DNA of 64,000 nt from Gemmatimonadota bacterium (GTDB lineage Bacteria > Gemmatimonadota > Gemmatimonadetes > Gemmatimonadales > Gemmatimonadaceae): positions 62,001-126,000 of the forward strand of contig JAIOPJ010000016.1 in NCBI GenBank assembly GCA_021413975.1, given 5' to 3'. A program made the translations under genes and the position numbers. The notes beneath the pieces are model-generated. The model did no database searches. It had not been told where the DNA came from and saw nothing but the letters and a program-made list of their open reading frames with translations. Positions 10,240 through 18,594 of the stretch are shown here, in pieces (within the stretch, counting starts at the first letter, position 1; the number at the start of each line of letters is the position of its first letter).

Positions 10240-12015
10240 ATGCACAACCCCGAACTCAGCGGCCCGAATCGCCCGTCGACGGGCATCCCTCCGCATCTCG
10301 ACGGATGGTCGCTGCCGCCGGACTGGCGCTGGGGGAGCAGCGGCGTCTACACGCCGTACCGTCATGCGCAGGAGATCCGCGATGCCCTGGGGCGCTCGCT
10401 CGCCCTCGTCACGGCACCGGATCCGGCGCATCATGCGTGGCTCTTCCGCGAGGCCCGTCAACTCGCGCATCGCAGCCACCCGATGATCCCCACGACGTAT
10501 CACTTCTGGCAGCAGCACGTCGGCAGTCCTCGCGGCCCGGGCTACCTGCGTCGCTGGATCACCGGTGAGACGATCGGGGAGCGGCTGCGCCGCAGTGGAG
10601 CGGAGACGGTGCCCTTCACGCTGCGGATCATCCGATCGATCGGATCGGCCCTCGCATACCTGCACGATTCCGGGAGCGTGCATGGCGCGATCGCACCCGA
10701 CACCTCCTACTTCACGCCGACCGGTCGCGTCTGGGTGCTCGGCTGGCAGTGGGCCGTGCCGCGCGACGAGATCCCCACGGGAGTGGCTCCCGACCGGCAC
10801 TGGAAACCGCAGGCCCCCGAGTGGAAGGGTGGTTGGTCGCCGAGCCAGGCCTCGGATCAGTGGCAGCTGGGCGCGATCGCGTACGCGCTGCTGACGGGCG
10901 AACCCCCGAGTGGCGCGGTGCTCCCGCCGATCGGACTCGCGCGTCCGGACTGTCCCAAGTCGGTGGCCGAGCTCGTGGACCGGATGCTGGCGCCGTCGCC
11001 GAACGACCGTTTCACGAGCCTCGCCGGGATGCTCCGCCGCATCGAGCGCATCTCCGGCACGTCGGCGCTGGCGTTCCCCGGGACCGAGCAGGCGAGCGGC
11101 GAGCATATCGCACTCTCCGAGGAGGACCGTCTGCGCTGGGCGACCGGCGACGACTACGAGGTGCTCGCGCCGCTCGGCGCCGGCTCGTACGGCTCGGTCT
11201 GGCGGGTGCGCGACCTCTCGCTCGAGCGCGAGGTCGCGCTGAAGATGCTCCACCCCACGGTCGCGCGGAACGCGACCGCCGTGGGACGTTTCCGGCGCGA
11301 GGCGCAGCTGGCCGCGCAGCTGCAGCACCCGGCGATCGTCCCGATCTTCGCGTGGGACTCGAAGGGGGACGTGAACTGGTACATCATGGAGCTCGAGGAG
11401 GAAGGCTCGGTCGCCGACCTCGTGAAGCGCTCGGGGCCATTGGGGTTCGCCGAGATCGCGCCGCAGGTGGATTCGGTGCTCGACGGGCTCGCGGTCGCCC
11501 ACGCGAACGGGATCATCCATCGCGATCTCAAGCCCGAGAACATCCTGATCGACCGCTACCGGCGCTGGCGCATCGCCGACTTCGGCATCGCGCATGCCCT
11601 GGGTGCTCGGCCCGCGGGGTCGTCGGGGACGCCGGCCTTCGCCTCGCCGGAACAGCTGCTGGGTGAGGAGCAATCGGCGACGACCGACCTCTTCGCGGTC
11701 GGCGCGATCGTCTACTACGCGCTCATGGGCCGCTCGCCGTTCGAGGGCGGGGACGGGCGGGCGATCCTCGCCGCCCAGCTCGCGGGCCGGGTGGACCTCG
11801 GGGAGTTCGCGGAGCCGCTCGCCGGCTGGTTGCGGAGGTCGCTCGCGGCCGATCCGCGCGAGCGCTTCGCCGACGCGTCGGTGATGCGCACTGCGTGGCG
11901 CCAGGTGGTCCGGCAGACCGCCCGTGCCGAGCGACGCAACCGGACGCTGCTCGGTCGCTTCACGCGCCTGATGACCGCGGTGTTGGGGCGCGCGCCGAAG
12001 AAGCGCCGGACCTGA
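10240..12015 (+). CDS. Tandem pseudokinase plus active Ser/Thr protein kinase
   Basis: 591 aa. The C-terminal domain (about residues 305-560) is a complete Hanks-type kinase: glycine loop LGAGSYGSVW (near 311), VALK lysine (near 334), catalytic HRDLKPEN (near 427) and DFG (near 447), then SPEQ. The N-terminal ~280 residues have a kinase-like layout (QLAHRSHPMIPTTYHF, ALAYLHDSGSVHGAIAPDTSYF, then SDQWQLGAIAYALLTGEPP) but HRD is replaced by HGA and DFG by a Gly-Trp-Gln sequence, so it should be catalytically dead. The C-terminal tail is short and basic with no membrane helix or PASTA repeats, so the protein appears cytoplasmic. The pseudokinase may regulate the active domain; this is inferred from the arrangement. 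Confidence 0.9.
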   Translation: MHNPELSGPNRPSTGIPPHLDGWSLPPDWRWGSSGVYTPYRHAQEIRDALGRSLALVTAPDPAHHAWLFREARQLAHRSHPMIPTTYHFWQQHVGSPRGPGYLRRWITGETIGERLRRSGAETVPFTLRIIRSIGSALAYLHDSGSVHGAIAPDTSYFTPTGRVWVLGWQWAVPRDEIPTGVAPDRHWKPQAPEWKGGWSPSQASDQWQLGAIAYALLTGEPPSGAVLPPIGLARPDCPKSVAELVDRMLAPSPNDRFTSLAGMLRRIERISGTSALAFPGTEQASGEHIALSEEDRLRWATGDDYEVLAPLGAGSYGSVWRVRDLSLEREVALKMLHPTVARNATAVGRFRREAQLAAQLQHPAIVPIFAWDSKGDVNWYIMELEEEGSVADLVKRSGPLGFAEIAPQVDSVLDGLAVAHANGIIHRDLKPENILIDRYRRWRIADFGIAHALGARPAGSSGTPAFASPEQLLGEEQSATTDLFAVGAIVYYALMGRSPFEGGDGRAILAAQLAGRVDLGEFAEPLAGWLRRSLAADPRERFADASVMRTAWRQVVRQTARAERRNRTLLGRFTRLMTAVLGRAPKKRRT

Positions 12016-12030
12016 CGGGCGACCGGCGCG

Positions 12031-14334
12031 TCAGTCGGCGTCGAGGAGGGCGCGCACCGTGGCAGCGACCTTCTTGGCCGTGAACGGCTTCTGGAGGAAG
12101 ACGTAGCGCGCGGCCCCGAGGTCGCGGCGCAGATCCTCGTCGTCGGTGTACCCGGACATGAGGATCACGCGCGTGCCCGGCCGGATCGCGAGGACGCGTT
12201 GCACGAGCTCCTTGCCTCCGATGCCGGGCATCATGACGTCGGTGAGCAGCAGGTCGATCGCGCCGGCGGTCTCCTCGGCGAGCCGCAGCGCTTCGCCGCC
12301 GTTGGCGGCCTCGACGACCTGGTATCCTCCCGAGCGCAGCATCCGTGACAGGGCCGACCGGATGGCCGGTTCATCCTCGACGAGCAGGATCGTCTCGCCG
12401 CCCTCCGGCAGCACCGTGCCGCGTGAGGGACTGAGCCGCGATTCGGGTTCCCGCTCGGAGTCGCCCACGCGGGGGAGGATGATGTCGAACACGCTTCCTT
12501 CGTTCTCTGCGCTCCGCACGCGGATCGTCCCGCCGGCGGTCCGCACGATCGCATAACCGGTCGCGAGGCCGAGGCCCGTGCCCTGGCCCGAGGGCTTGGT
12601 GGTGAAGAACGGTTCGAAGAGCAGACGTTGCACCTCGGCCGACATGCCACTGCCGGTGTCGCGCACACTGACGACCACCGCCGGGTGGGTCACGGTCGCC
12701 GCGGCGTCGAGGCGCTCGTCGCCGCCCGAGAGGACGATCGTGAGCAGGCCGCCGCGGGGCATCGCATCGACGGCGTTGATCGAGAGGTTCATGATCACCT
12801 GCTCGAGCTGGCCGGCGTCGCATCGCACGAGCAAGGCCTCGTCGGCGAGCCGGATCTCGAGGTCGACGCCCTGCCTGAGCAGCCGGCGCAGGATGCCCTC
12901 GATGCCGGAGACGACCTCGTTGACGTCGACGACCCGTGGGACCACGACCTCGCGGCGACTGAACGCGAGGAGCTTGCGCGCCAGCGTGGCGGCGCGGTCG
13001 GCCGCACCGCGGATCGCCTCGATCTCCTCGTGCCCCGGCGCGCTCGGATCGAGATTCGCGGCGAGCATCTCGCCGTAACTCTGGATCACCGTGAGGACGT
13101 TGTTGAAGTCGTGTGCGATCCCGCCGGCGAGCCGTCCGACGGCTTCCATCTTCTGGGCCTGCCGGAGCTGCTCCTCCAGCTGGCTGCGCGCCGAGACGTC
13201 CAGGAGCATCACGCCGACGCCCGTCGGCGGCCGCCCGCGCGGGCGCAGCGGATAGCAGGTCACGTTCCAGCGGCGTGGGGTGTTCGGCGATGCGGGCACC
13301 TCCCCGCTGACGACCACGTCCGATTCGGCGACGCCGGTGCGGAGCACGCGCGAGAGGACCGGCTCGAGGCGCGGGCCGAGCACCGGCATCAGGTCCGTCA
13401 ACGTGAGGCCGGGGTGTGCCTCCACGGGGCGCGCGCTCAGGGCGGCGATGGCCGGGTTCACGCGGAGGAGGCGCAGGTCGCTGCCGAGGAAGGCGACGCC
13501 GAACGGTGCGCTCGCCACCGCGGAATCGAGGAAGACGGTCGTCTCCTCCAGCCGCCGGTTGGCCTCGTCGGCGGCGTCGATCCGGTGCTCGAGCTCGGCG
13601 GTCGTCTCCTCGAGCTGGCCGGTCTGCTCCTCCAATACGAGGGCCTGCTGCTGCAGCTCCGCCGACTGCGCTTCGACCTGACGCGCCTGCTCGTGAGCCC
13701 GGCCCACCTCACGCTCGAGCGCCAACGCGACGCCGCGGAAGATCCACGCGGCCACGCCGATCGTGACGAGGATCAGCGCGAAGGCCGACCAGTCCATGCG
13801 CGCCTGGCGCAGGCGGAGCACGCCGCTGCGACTGAACGCGTCGGTGTGGAACGCGTCGAACAGGCGCGAGACCTCGTCGAAGCGATCGGTGGCCGCCACG
13901 GCCACGTCCCTCGTGACGGACCCAGTTACCAGCACCGCGTCGGCGAAGTCGACGTGCCAGGCCGCGACCGCGTCGATGAGCGAATCGACGAGCGGCACCT
14001 GCTCGTGTCCCGCCGCGGCACGCAGCATGCCGAGATGCGTCTCGGCGACCGATCGGGCCGCCCGGGCGCGCGGCGCCGCAGCGGTGTCGCGGCGCAACCC
14101 GAACCCTCGCAATGCGCTCTCCTCGAGCCAGAGCGCCCGCTGCGCTTCCGAGGCGTGCCGGATCACGGTGCCGCTCTGCGCGACGCGCCGCACGGCGGCC
14201 TGGTTCGCGAGGAATCCCGATACGAGGACCACGCTCGTCAGCAGGACCACGGCCGCGAAGACACCCCGCCAGCGGCGGAGGTCCTTGGCGGCCTCGATCG
14301 TGGGCACGCGATCCGGGGGCGTGGTCTCGAACAT
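12031..14334 (-). CDS. Hybrid sensor histidine kinase with C-terminal receiver
   Basis: 767 aa from ATG 14334, chosen because the N-terminal helix (FAAVVLLTSVVLVSGFLA) follows and a TATCTT box is 8 nt upstream. Order: helix (about 25-45), a four-helix-type periplasmic region, second helix (near 215), coiled coil (about 240-285), PAS domain with SAPFGVAFLGSDLRLLRVNP, kinase core with the phosphoacceptor GGIAHDFNNVLTVI, ATPase motifs MNLSINAVDAMPRGG, DTGSGM and GQGTGLGLATGYAI, and a receiver with LLLTDVMMPG (acceptor Asp near 697) and the lysine in FLQKPF. The HDFNN subtype often phosphorylates its own receiver. It is convergent with the kinase gene ending at 12015 (15-nt gap) and has no linked output regulator. 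Confidence 0.93.
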   Translation of the reverse strand: MFETTPPDRVPTIEAAKDLRRWRGVFAAVVLLTSVVLVSGFLANQAAVRRVAQSGTVIRHASEAQRALWLEESALRGFGLRRDTAAAPRARAARSVAETHLGMLRAAAGHEQVPLVDSLIDAVAAWHVDFADAVLVTGSVTRDVAVAATDRFDEVSRLFDAFHTDAFSRSGVLRLRQARMDWSAFALILVTIGVAAWIFRGVALALEREVGRAHEQARQVEAQSAELQQQALVLEEQTGQLEETTAELEHRIDAADEANRRLEETTVFLDSAVASAPFGVAFLGSDLRLLRVNPAIAALSARPVEAHPGLTLTDLMPVLGPRLEPVLSRVLRTGVAESDVVVSGEVPASPNTPRRWNVTCYPLRPRGRPPTGVGVMLLDVSARSQLEEQLRQAQKMEAVGRLAGGIAHDFNNVLTVIQSYGEMLAANLDPSAPGHEEIEAIRGAADRAATLARKLLAFSRREVVVPRVVDVNEVVSGIEGILRRLLRQGVDLEIRLADEALLVRCDAGQLEQVIMNLSINAVDAMPRGGLLTIVLSGGDERLDAAATVTHPAVVVSVRDTGSGMSAEVQRLLFEPFFTTKPSGQGTGLGLATGYAIVRTAGGTIRVRSAENEGSVFDIILPRVGDSEREPESRLSPSRGTVLPEGGETILLVEDEPAIRSALSRMLRSGGYQVVEAANGGEALRLAEETAGAIDLLLTDVMMPGIGGKELVQRVLAIRPGTRVILMSGYTDDEDLRRDLGAARYVFLQKPFTAKKVAATVRALLDAD

Positions 14335-14342
14335 CGCAGGGA

Positions 14343-14348
14343 AAGATA
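14343..14348 (-). promoter_or_regulatory. Leaderless-type -10 box for the hybrid kinase gene
   Basis: On the minus strand TATCTT is followed by 8 nt and the ATG at 14334. It lies in a 115-bp divergent region shared with the TonB-receptor promoter. No clear -35 element is seen. Confidence 0.4.
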
Positions 14349-14438
14349 GCGCGTTCCGCCGGTTCGCCGCCGTCGCGCCGGCAGGGGCGGACCCGCCGTC
14401 CGGCGCGCCGATGCTTTCGCGCCGCACCGCCGGCGGAC

Positions 14439-14444
14439 TATCGT
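14439..14444 (+). promoter_or_regulatory. Leaderless-type -10 box for the TonB receptor gene
   Basis: TATCGT ends 5 nt before the ATG at 14450. The -35 region is unconvincing. No Shine-Dalgarno-like purine run precedes the start. Confidence 0.35.
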
Positions 14445-14449
14445 TGGGC

Positions 14450-16594
14450 ATGCACACCGCCCTCCGCTCGTCGTTGCGACTGCTCATCCTTCACGCGCTC
14501 GTGTGCCAGGCCGCCTCCGCGCAGGCGGGAGCGGACTCCGCGCGCGCGGACAGCAGCCGCATCCTCCGCGCGGTGCGCGTCGAGGCCGCCCGGACCCCCC
14601 AGCCCGCCGACCGGGTCCCGTGGGCCGTCAGCACGCTCGACGCGCGCGCCCTGCGGCGAGGGCAAGCGACGCTCGGCCTCGATGAAGCGGTCTCCGACCT
14701 GCCCGGCGTCGTGGTCTCCAATCGCTACAACTACGCCCTCGACCAGCGGCTCAGCATCCGCGGGGCCGGGAGCCGCGCCAACTTCGGACTGCGAGGGGTG
14801 AAGGTGCTGCTCGACGGCATCCCACAGTCGTTGCCCGACGGCCAGAGCCAGCTCACCAACGTCGATCTCGCATCGATCGGGCGCGTGGAGGTGTTGCGGG
14901 GCGCGGCCTCCTCGCTGCATGGCAACGGGTCGGGCGGCGTCCTCGCGTTCACGACCGATCTCACCGCGCCCGACCGGCTCGGCGCGAGCGTGCGGGCCAC
15001 CACCGGTTCGTTCGGGATGAACAAGCTCCAACTGCGGACCAGCGGGCGGACGGGTCCGTTCATCGGCGCGGTGTCGGCGTCGCGCACGACGGTGGACGGC
15101 TTCCGTCAGTACAGCAGGGCGGACCTGCGGCAACTCGGCGGGGCCGTCGACCAGGCGCTCAATGAGCGCGTCACGTTGTCGTGGCGCGCCGGTGTCGCCG
15201 AGACACCATTGGCGCTCAATCCCGGTGCGCTCACGGCCGCGGAGTACGCGATCAACCCCGACACCGCGGCGCTCAACAACACCCGGCGCGGGGCGCAGCG
15301 CTCGGTCTCGCAACGGTACCTCTCGCTCCGCGCGCACAAGGACGAGGGTCCGGTCACGTGGAGCGCGAGCCTCTTCGGACAGCGACGCTTCATCGACAAC
15401 CCGCTCGCGACCGCGCCGCCGGCGCCGGCGGCCCCGACGAACGGCGTGCGCAACACGATCGACCGTCGTGTCACGGGCCTGCGCCTGGATGCTTCGCGCA
15501 CCGTCGCCGCCGCCTGGGAGCCGCGGCTCTCGGTCGGACTCGACGTGCAGCGCTCGCACGACGTGCGCCGCAACGAGCGCACGACCGGCGGCTGGATCGT
15601 CGCGCCGACCGACACCACCTTCCTGTTCCAGGGGGAGACGGTGGTGAGCGTCGGGCCGTCGGCGCAGTTGCAGCTCTCGCCCGCGCCGAAGGTGGCCCTG
15701 AGCATGGGCGCGCGGTGGGACCGGCTCTCGTTCCGCGTGGAGGACCACTTCACCGGCGACGGCGACGACGACAGCGGCGAGCGCGTGATGACGGCGGCGA
15801 GCGGCCACGTCGGTGCCGTCTGGCAGCTGGCGCCGGCCTTCAGTCCGTACGCGAACATCGGGACGGCGTTCGAGACGCCGACCACGACGGAGCTGAACTC
15901 GCGGCAGGACGGACTGGGGGGATTCAACGACGCCCTCGGCCCCCAGCGCATCGTCTCGGCCGAGGTGGGCGCGCGGGGGAGGGTGGGGGAGCGCGTGACC
16001 TACGAGATGGCGTACTTCGATTCGCGGGCGGGCGATGCGATCGTGCAATACCTCGAGTCGGGCGGTCGCGCCTATTTCCGGAACGCGGGTCGCACGCGCA
16101 GCCGCGGCGTCGAGCTCGGGTTCGCGGCGGTCCTCACGCCCTCGTTCACGCTCCGTGGCGCGTACACGGGGGCGGACCATCGGTTCGTGGAGTATCGCAT
16201 CCCTTCGGCGACGCTCCCCGTGCCGGCGCGCGACACGCTCGACGGCAACAGGCTCGCGGGCATCCCGAAGGAGAACTGGCGCGTCGCACTGCAGTTCGCG
16301 CACGCGGGTCTCGTGGTCGACGCGGAGCAGACCATGCAGGGGGCGGCGTGGGGCGACGACGCGAACAGCGTACGGGTCGCCGATTGGGGACGCGGCCTGC
16401 TCAACCTGCGCACCTCGTGGCGCGGCATGGTGCTGGGGCGTTCCGTGGAGCCGTTCGTGGCGCTGCAGAACGCGCTCGACGAGCGCTATGTCGGGGCGGT
16501 GACGCTCAACGGGTTCGGTGGCCGCGTGCTCGAGCCGGCGCCCGGACGCAACTGGTACCTGGGCATCGAGATCGGGTCGCCGGTCCTGCGGTGA
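14450..16594 (+). CDS. TonB-dependent outer membrane receptor
   Basis: 714 aa with a signal peptide (LRLLILHALVCQAASAQA). A plug domain follows with the conserved string LSIRGAGSRANFGLRGVKVLLDG..PLPDGQ-like region and VEVLRGAASSLHGNGSGG, and then a long beta-barrel with repeated aromatic beta strands such as RVTLSWRAGV and ITYEMAYFDSRAGDAI-like segments. The N-terminal sequence VRVEAARTPQPADRVPWAVSTLDA resembles a weak TonB box. Receptors of this type take up siderophores, cobalamin or oligosaccharides; no ligand can be assigned because no transporter, TonB or regulator gene is beside it. It is divergent from the hybrid kinase and followed by a SET-domain gene. Confidence 0.92.
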   Translation: MHTALRSSLRLLILHALVCQAASAQAGADSARADSSRILRAVRVEAARTPQPADRVPWAVSTLDARALRRGQATLGLDEAVSDLPGVVVSNRYNYALDQRLSIRGAGSRANFGLRGVKVLLDGIPQSLPDGQSQLTNVDLASIGRVEVLRGAASSLHGNGSGGVLAFTTDLTAPDRLGASVRATTGSFGMNKLQLRTSGRTGPFIGAVSASRTTVDGFRQYSRADLRQLGGAVDQALNERVTLSWRAGVAETPLALNPGALTAAEYAINPDTAALNNTRRGAQRSVSQRYLSLRAHKDEGPVTWSASLFGQRRFIDNPLATAPPAPAAPTNGVRNTIDRRVTGLRLDASRTVAAAWEPRLSVGLDVQRSHDVRRNERTTGGWIVAPTDTTFLFQGETVVSVGPSAQLQLSPAPKVALSMGARWDRLSFRVEDHFTGDGDDDSGERVMTAASGHVGAVWQLAPAFSPYANIGTAFETPTTTELNSRQDGLGGFNDALGPQRIVSAEVGARGRVGERVTYEMAYFDSRAGDAIVQYLESGGRAYFRNAGRTRSRGVELGFAAVLTPSFTLRGAYTGADHRFVEYRIPSATLPVPARDTLDGNRLAGIPKENWRVALQFAHAGLVVDAEQTMQGAAWGDDANSVRVADWGRGLLNLRTSWRGMVLGRSVEPFVALQNALDERYVGAVTLNGFGGRVLEPAPGRNWYLGIEIGSPVLR

Positions 16595-16610
16595 TCCGCG
16601 AGGCGGCTCG

Positions 16611-16639
16611 GTGAATCACCGGCCGTGACCCGTTAGATT
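16611..16639 (+). promoter_or_regulatory. Promoter candidate for the SET-domain gene
   Basis: GTGAAT (16611-16616), a 17-bp spacer and TAGATT (16634-16639) lie upstream of ATG 16647, with 7 nt between the box and the ATG. The -10 and spacing are good and the -35 is weak (3 of 6). The same TAGATT plus 7 nt arrangement precedes the gene at 6119. Confidence 0.45.
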
Positions 16640-16646
16640 GCCCTGC

Positions 16647-17240
16647 ATGACCAAGCCACTCGCGTTCGAAGTCCGTGACTCCGCCATCTCCGGCAAGGGG
16701 GCCTTCGCGCTCCGCGCCATCAAGAAGGGGGAACGTCTCATCGAGTACACCGGGGAGCGCATCCCGCACCCCGTCGCCGACGCCCGCTACGACGACGACA
16801 CGATGGACGAGCATCACACCTTCCTCTTCAGTGTCAGCAGCCGCACGGTGATCGACGCCACGCGCGACGGGAACGAATCGCGCTACATCAACCACTCGTG
16901 CGATCCCAACTGCGAGTCCGAGGTCGAGAAGGGGCGCGTGTACATCTTCGCGCTGCGCGACATCAGGAAGGGCGAGGAGCTGCACTACGACTACGCCTAC
17001 GAGCGCTGCGGCGACGAGACGGAGAAGGAGGTGGCGCAGTACCGCTGCCGGTGCGGCACCAAGATCTGTCGCGGCTCGATCATGGAGCCGCGCGCCGACT
17101 ACGAGAAGCGCGTGCGCACGGCGAAGCGGAAGAAGGCGCTCGCGCGCCGCGAGCGTGACAAGCAGAAGGACCGCTACGGGTCGAGCCATTCCACGCGCCG
17201 CTCGGTGAGCAAGGCGAAGAAGAAGGCGAGCCGCCGGTAG
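16647..17240 (+). CDS. SET-domain protein lysine methyltransferase with basic tail
   Basis: 197 aa. The N-terminal part has KGAFALRAIKKGERLIEYTGE, the centre NESRYINHSCDPNCES (about residues 78-91) and GEELHYDYAYE, and a post-SET-like cysteine cluster CRCGTKICRG (about 134-143). These are the S-adenosylmethionine and lysine-channel motifs of SET methyltransferases, including the catalytic tyrosine region. About 50 C-terminal residues are extremely rich in Lys and Arg (RTAKRKKALARRERDKQKDR and onward), resembling a DNA- or nucleoid-binding tail. Bacterial SET proteins may methylate ribosomal or nucleoid proteins; the target here is unknown. It is a single gene between the TonB receptor and a convergent isomerase gene. 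Confidence 0.93.
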   Translation: MTKPLAFEVRDSAISGKGAFALRAIKKGERLIEYTGERIPHPVADARYDDDTMDEHHTFLFSVSSRTVIDATRDGNESRYINHSCDPNCESEVEKGRVYIFALRDIRKGEELHYDYAYERCGDETEKEVAQYRCRCGTKICRGSIMEPRADYEKRVRTAKRKKALARRERDKQKDRYGSSHSTRRSVSKAKKKASRR

Positions 17241-17248
17241 GATGTGGA

Positions 17249-17278
17249 ACGGGCCCGCGTCCCGTGACGCGGGCCCGT
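17249..17278. terminator. Perfect 13-bp hairpin between convergent genes
   Basis: ACGGGCCCGCGTC (17249-17261) pairs perfectly with GACGCGGGCCCGT (17266-17278) around the loop CCGT. It lies between the plus-strand SET gene (stop 17240) and the minus-strand isomerase gene (stop 17298), so it can act as a shared bidirectional terminator. There is no T-run on either side. Confidence 0.75.
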
Positions 17279-17297
17279 GGTGCGTCCGGCGCAGGAC

Positions 17298-18005
17298 TCA
17301 GCGATTCGCCGGGTAGAGCCGCACCACGCGCGCCGTCCGGATCTGGTCGAGCAGCGGGAAGTCCTTCGCCAGGTATGCCTCCCCCTGAGCACCGATCCTT
17401 CCCTGCGACGGCCCCTTGCCCGCGGGCGCCGCCTCGCCGTACTCGGTGTACAGGCCATCCACCACGTCCATCCCCCGCACCACCTCGCCGACCGGTGCGA
17501 AGCGCGTGGCGTCGAGGCGCGCGTTGTCGCGGAGATTCACGAAGAGCTGCACGGTGCGCGTGTTGGCGCCGCCGGCGGCGAAGGTCACGGTGCCGCGGCG
17601 GTTGCTCTCGCGCACCGTGTCGTCGGGGATGCTGCGCGCGCTCCACTGCTTCGAGACGGCGGTGTCGGCGGCGATCCCCCACTGCACGACGAAGCCCCGC
17701 AGCGCACGGAAGAACCGTGCGCCGTCGTAGTAGCCGGCGGCGACCGCCTGGGCGACGCGCGGCGCTCCGTGGGGCGCCCACGAGCGTCGCACCATGACGT
17801 CGATGTCCCCCTTGGTGGTCGCGAACCGCACGAGCACCGAATCGGCCGCGGCGATCGCCGCCGAATCCGGCTGTGGCTGCATCACCGGGGCCTGCACGAT
17901 CGGCGCCGGCTCGGTGGTCGGCGCGACGGCGGGTGCGCACGCGGCTGCGCCGGCGGAGAGCAGGCCGAGCAGGGCGCAGGCGGGGACGGATCGAGGACGG
18001 ATCAC
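17298..18005 (-). CDS. Cyclophilin-type peptidyl-prolyl isomerase, lipoprotein
   Basis: 235 aa from GTG 18005, which overlaps the stop of the preceding gene (GTGA, 18002-18005). The N-terminus is a lipoprotein signal (ALLGLLSAGAAACAP, lipobox ending at Cys). After a Pro-rich linker comes a cyclophilin-like domain: VRFATTKGDIDVMVRRSWAP, GYYDGARFFRALRGFVVQWG and an insertion-rich remainder with RGTVTFAAGGANTRTVQLFVN. The catalytic Arg-Phe pair (ARFFR) and the QWGI and TVQLFVN positions fit periplasmic cyclophilins that help fold envelope proteins. It is likely anchored to a membrane facing the periplasm. Confidence 0.88.
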   Translation of the reverse strand: MIRPRSVPACALLGLLSAGAAACAPAVAPTTEPAPIVQAPVMQPQPDSAAIAAADSVLVRFATTKGDIDVMVRRSWAPHGAPRVAQAVAAGYYDGARFFRALRGFVVQWGIAADTAVSKQWSARSIPDDTVRESNRRGTVTFAAGGANTRTVQLFVNLRDNARLDATRFAPVGEVVRGMDVVDGLYTEYGEAAPAGKGPSQGRIGAQGEAYLAKDFPLLDQIRTARVVRLYPANR

Positions 18006-18481
18006 AGGATGTCGTTCCTGAACTGGAGGCGGAGGACGCGGCGCCGCTGCACGGCGCCGTTGCGATAGTCGAACGGCAGCGAGAGGCGTTGGGCGCCGTC
18101 GATGGTGCCGTTGAGCATGCGCACGCCCCGGGTGTCGCTCGTGGAGTCGGCGATGAAGCGGATCTCCTTGCCCGTCACCTCGTAGCGTCCGGTGACGGTC
18201 ATGGACTGGATCGGTGCGGTCCGGCTGCCGGCGCGCGAGTCGGAGGTGCTGAGCGAGCGCTTGAAGCGCACCGCCGCGCGGAACTTGTTGCCGGAGCGGA
18301 GCGAGAGCACCATGCGCTCGAACTCCACGAGGTACGTGGTGCCGTCGGTGTCGGTGACGCGGTCGGCGAGCGGGAGGGGGGACTCGTCGATCCTGAGCGC
18401 GAGGTAGGAACCGACGGCCTGCGCGTGGGCCGCCGCGGGGACTGCGAAGGCGAGGGCCAGAGCGGCGAGCGGTAGGCGCAT
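18002..18481 (-). CDS. Small secreted protein of unknown function
   Basis: 159 aa with a clear signal peptide (PLAALALAFAVPAAAHAQA). The mature part of about 138 residues alternates short beta strands (GSYLALRIDESPLPL, MTVTGRYEVTGKEIRFIAD, RRVLRLQFRND), suggesting a small beta-barrel or lipocalin-like fold; no cysteines or catalytic motif are seen. It is co-transcribed with, and translationally coupled to, the cyclophilin lipoprotein, so it may act in the periplasm. I do not recognise the family. Confidence 0.75.
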   Translation of the reverse strand: MRLPLAALALAFAVPAAAHAQAVGSYLALRIDESPLPLADRVTDTDGTTYLVEFERMVLSLRSGNKFRAAVRFKRSLSTSDSRAGSRTAPIQSMTVTGRYEVTGKEIRFIADSTSDTRGVRMLNGTIDGAQRLSLPFDYRNGAVQRRRVLRLQFRNDIL

Positions 18482-18594
18482 GCGTCGAAGCTACCGCCGG
18501 CGACGGGGGCGTGGAAGTCTCCGCGCGTCGGATCGATGACGACGGCGGTGCGTGGATTGCGACGACCGCGTGGGGCACGCGCATCATCGCGCCC

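Noticed and set aside
16589-16621. Terminator hairpin after the TonB receptor gene (CGGTGAT/ATCACCG)
   Set aside because: The 7-bp arms have a long asymmetric loop, overlap the stop codon and have no T-run; too weak to call.
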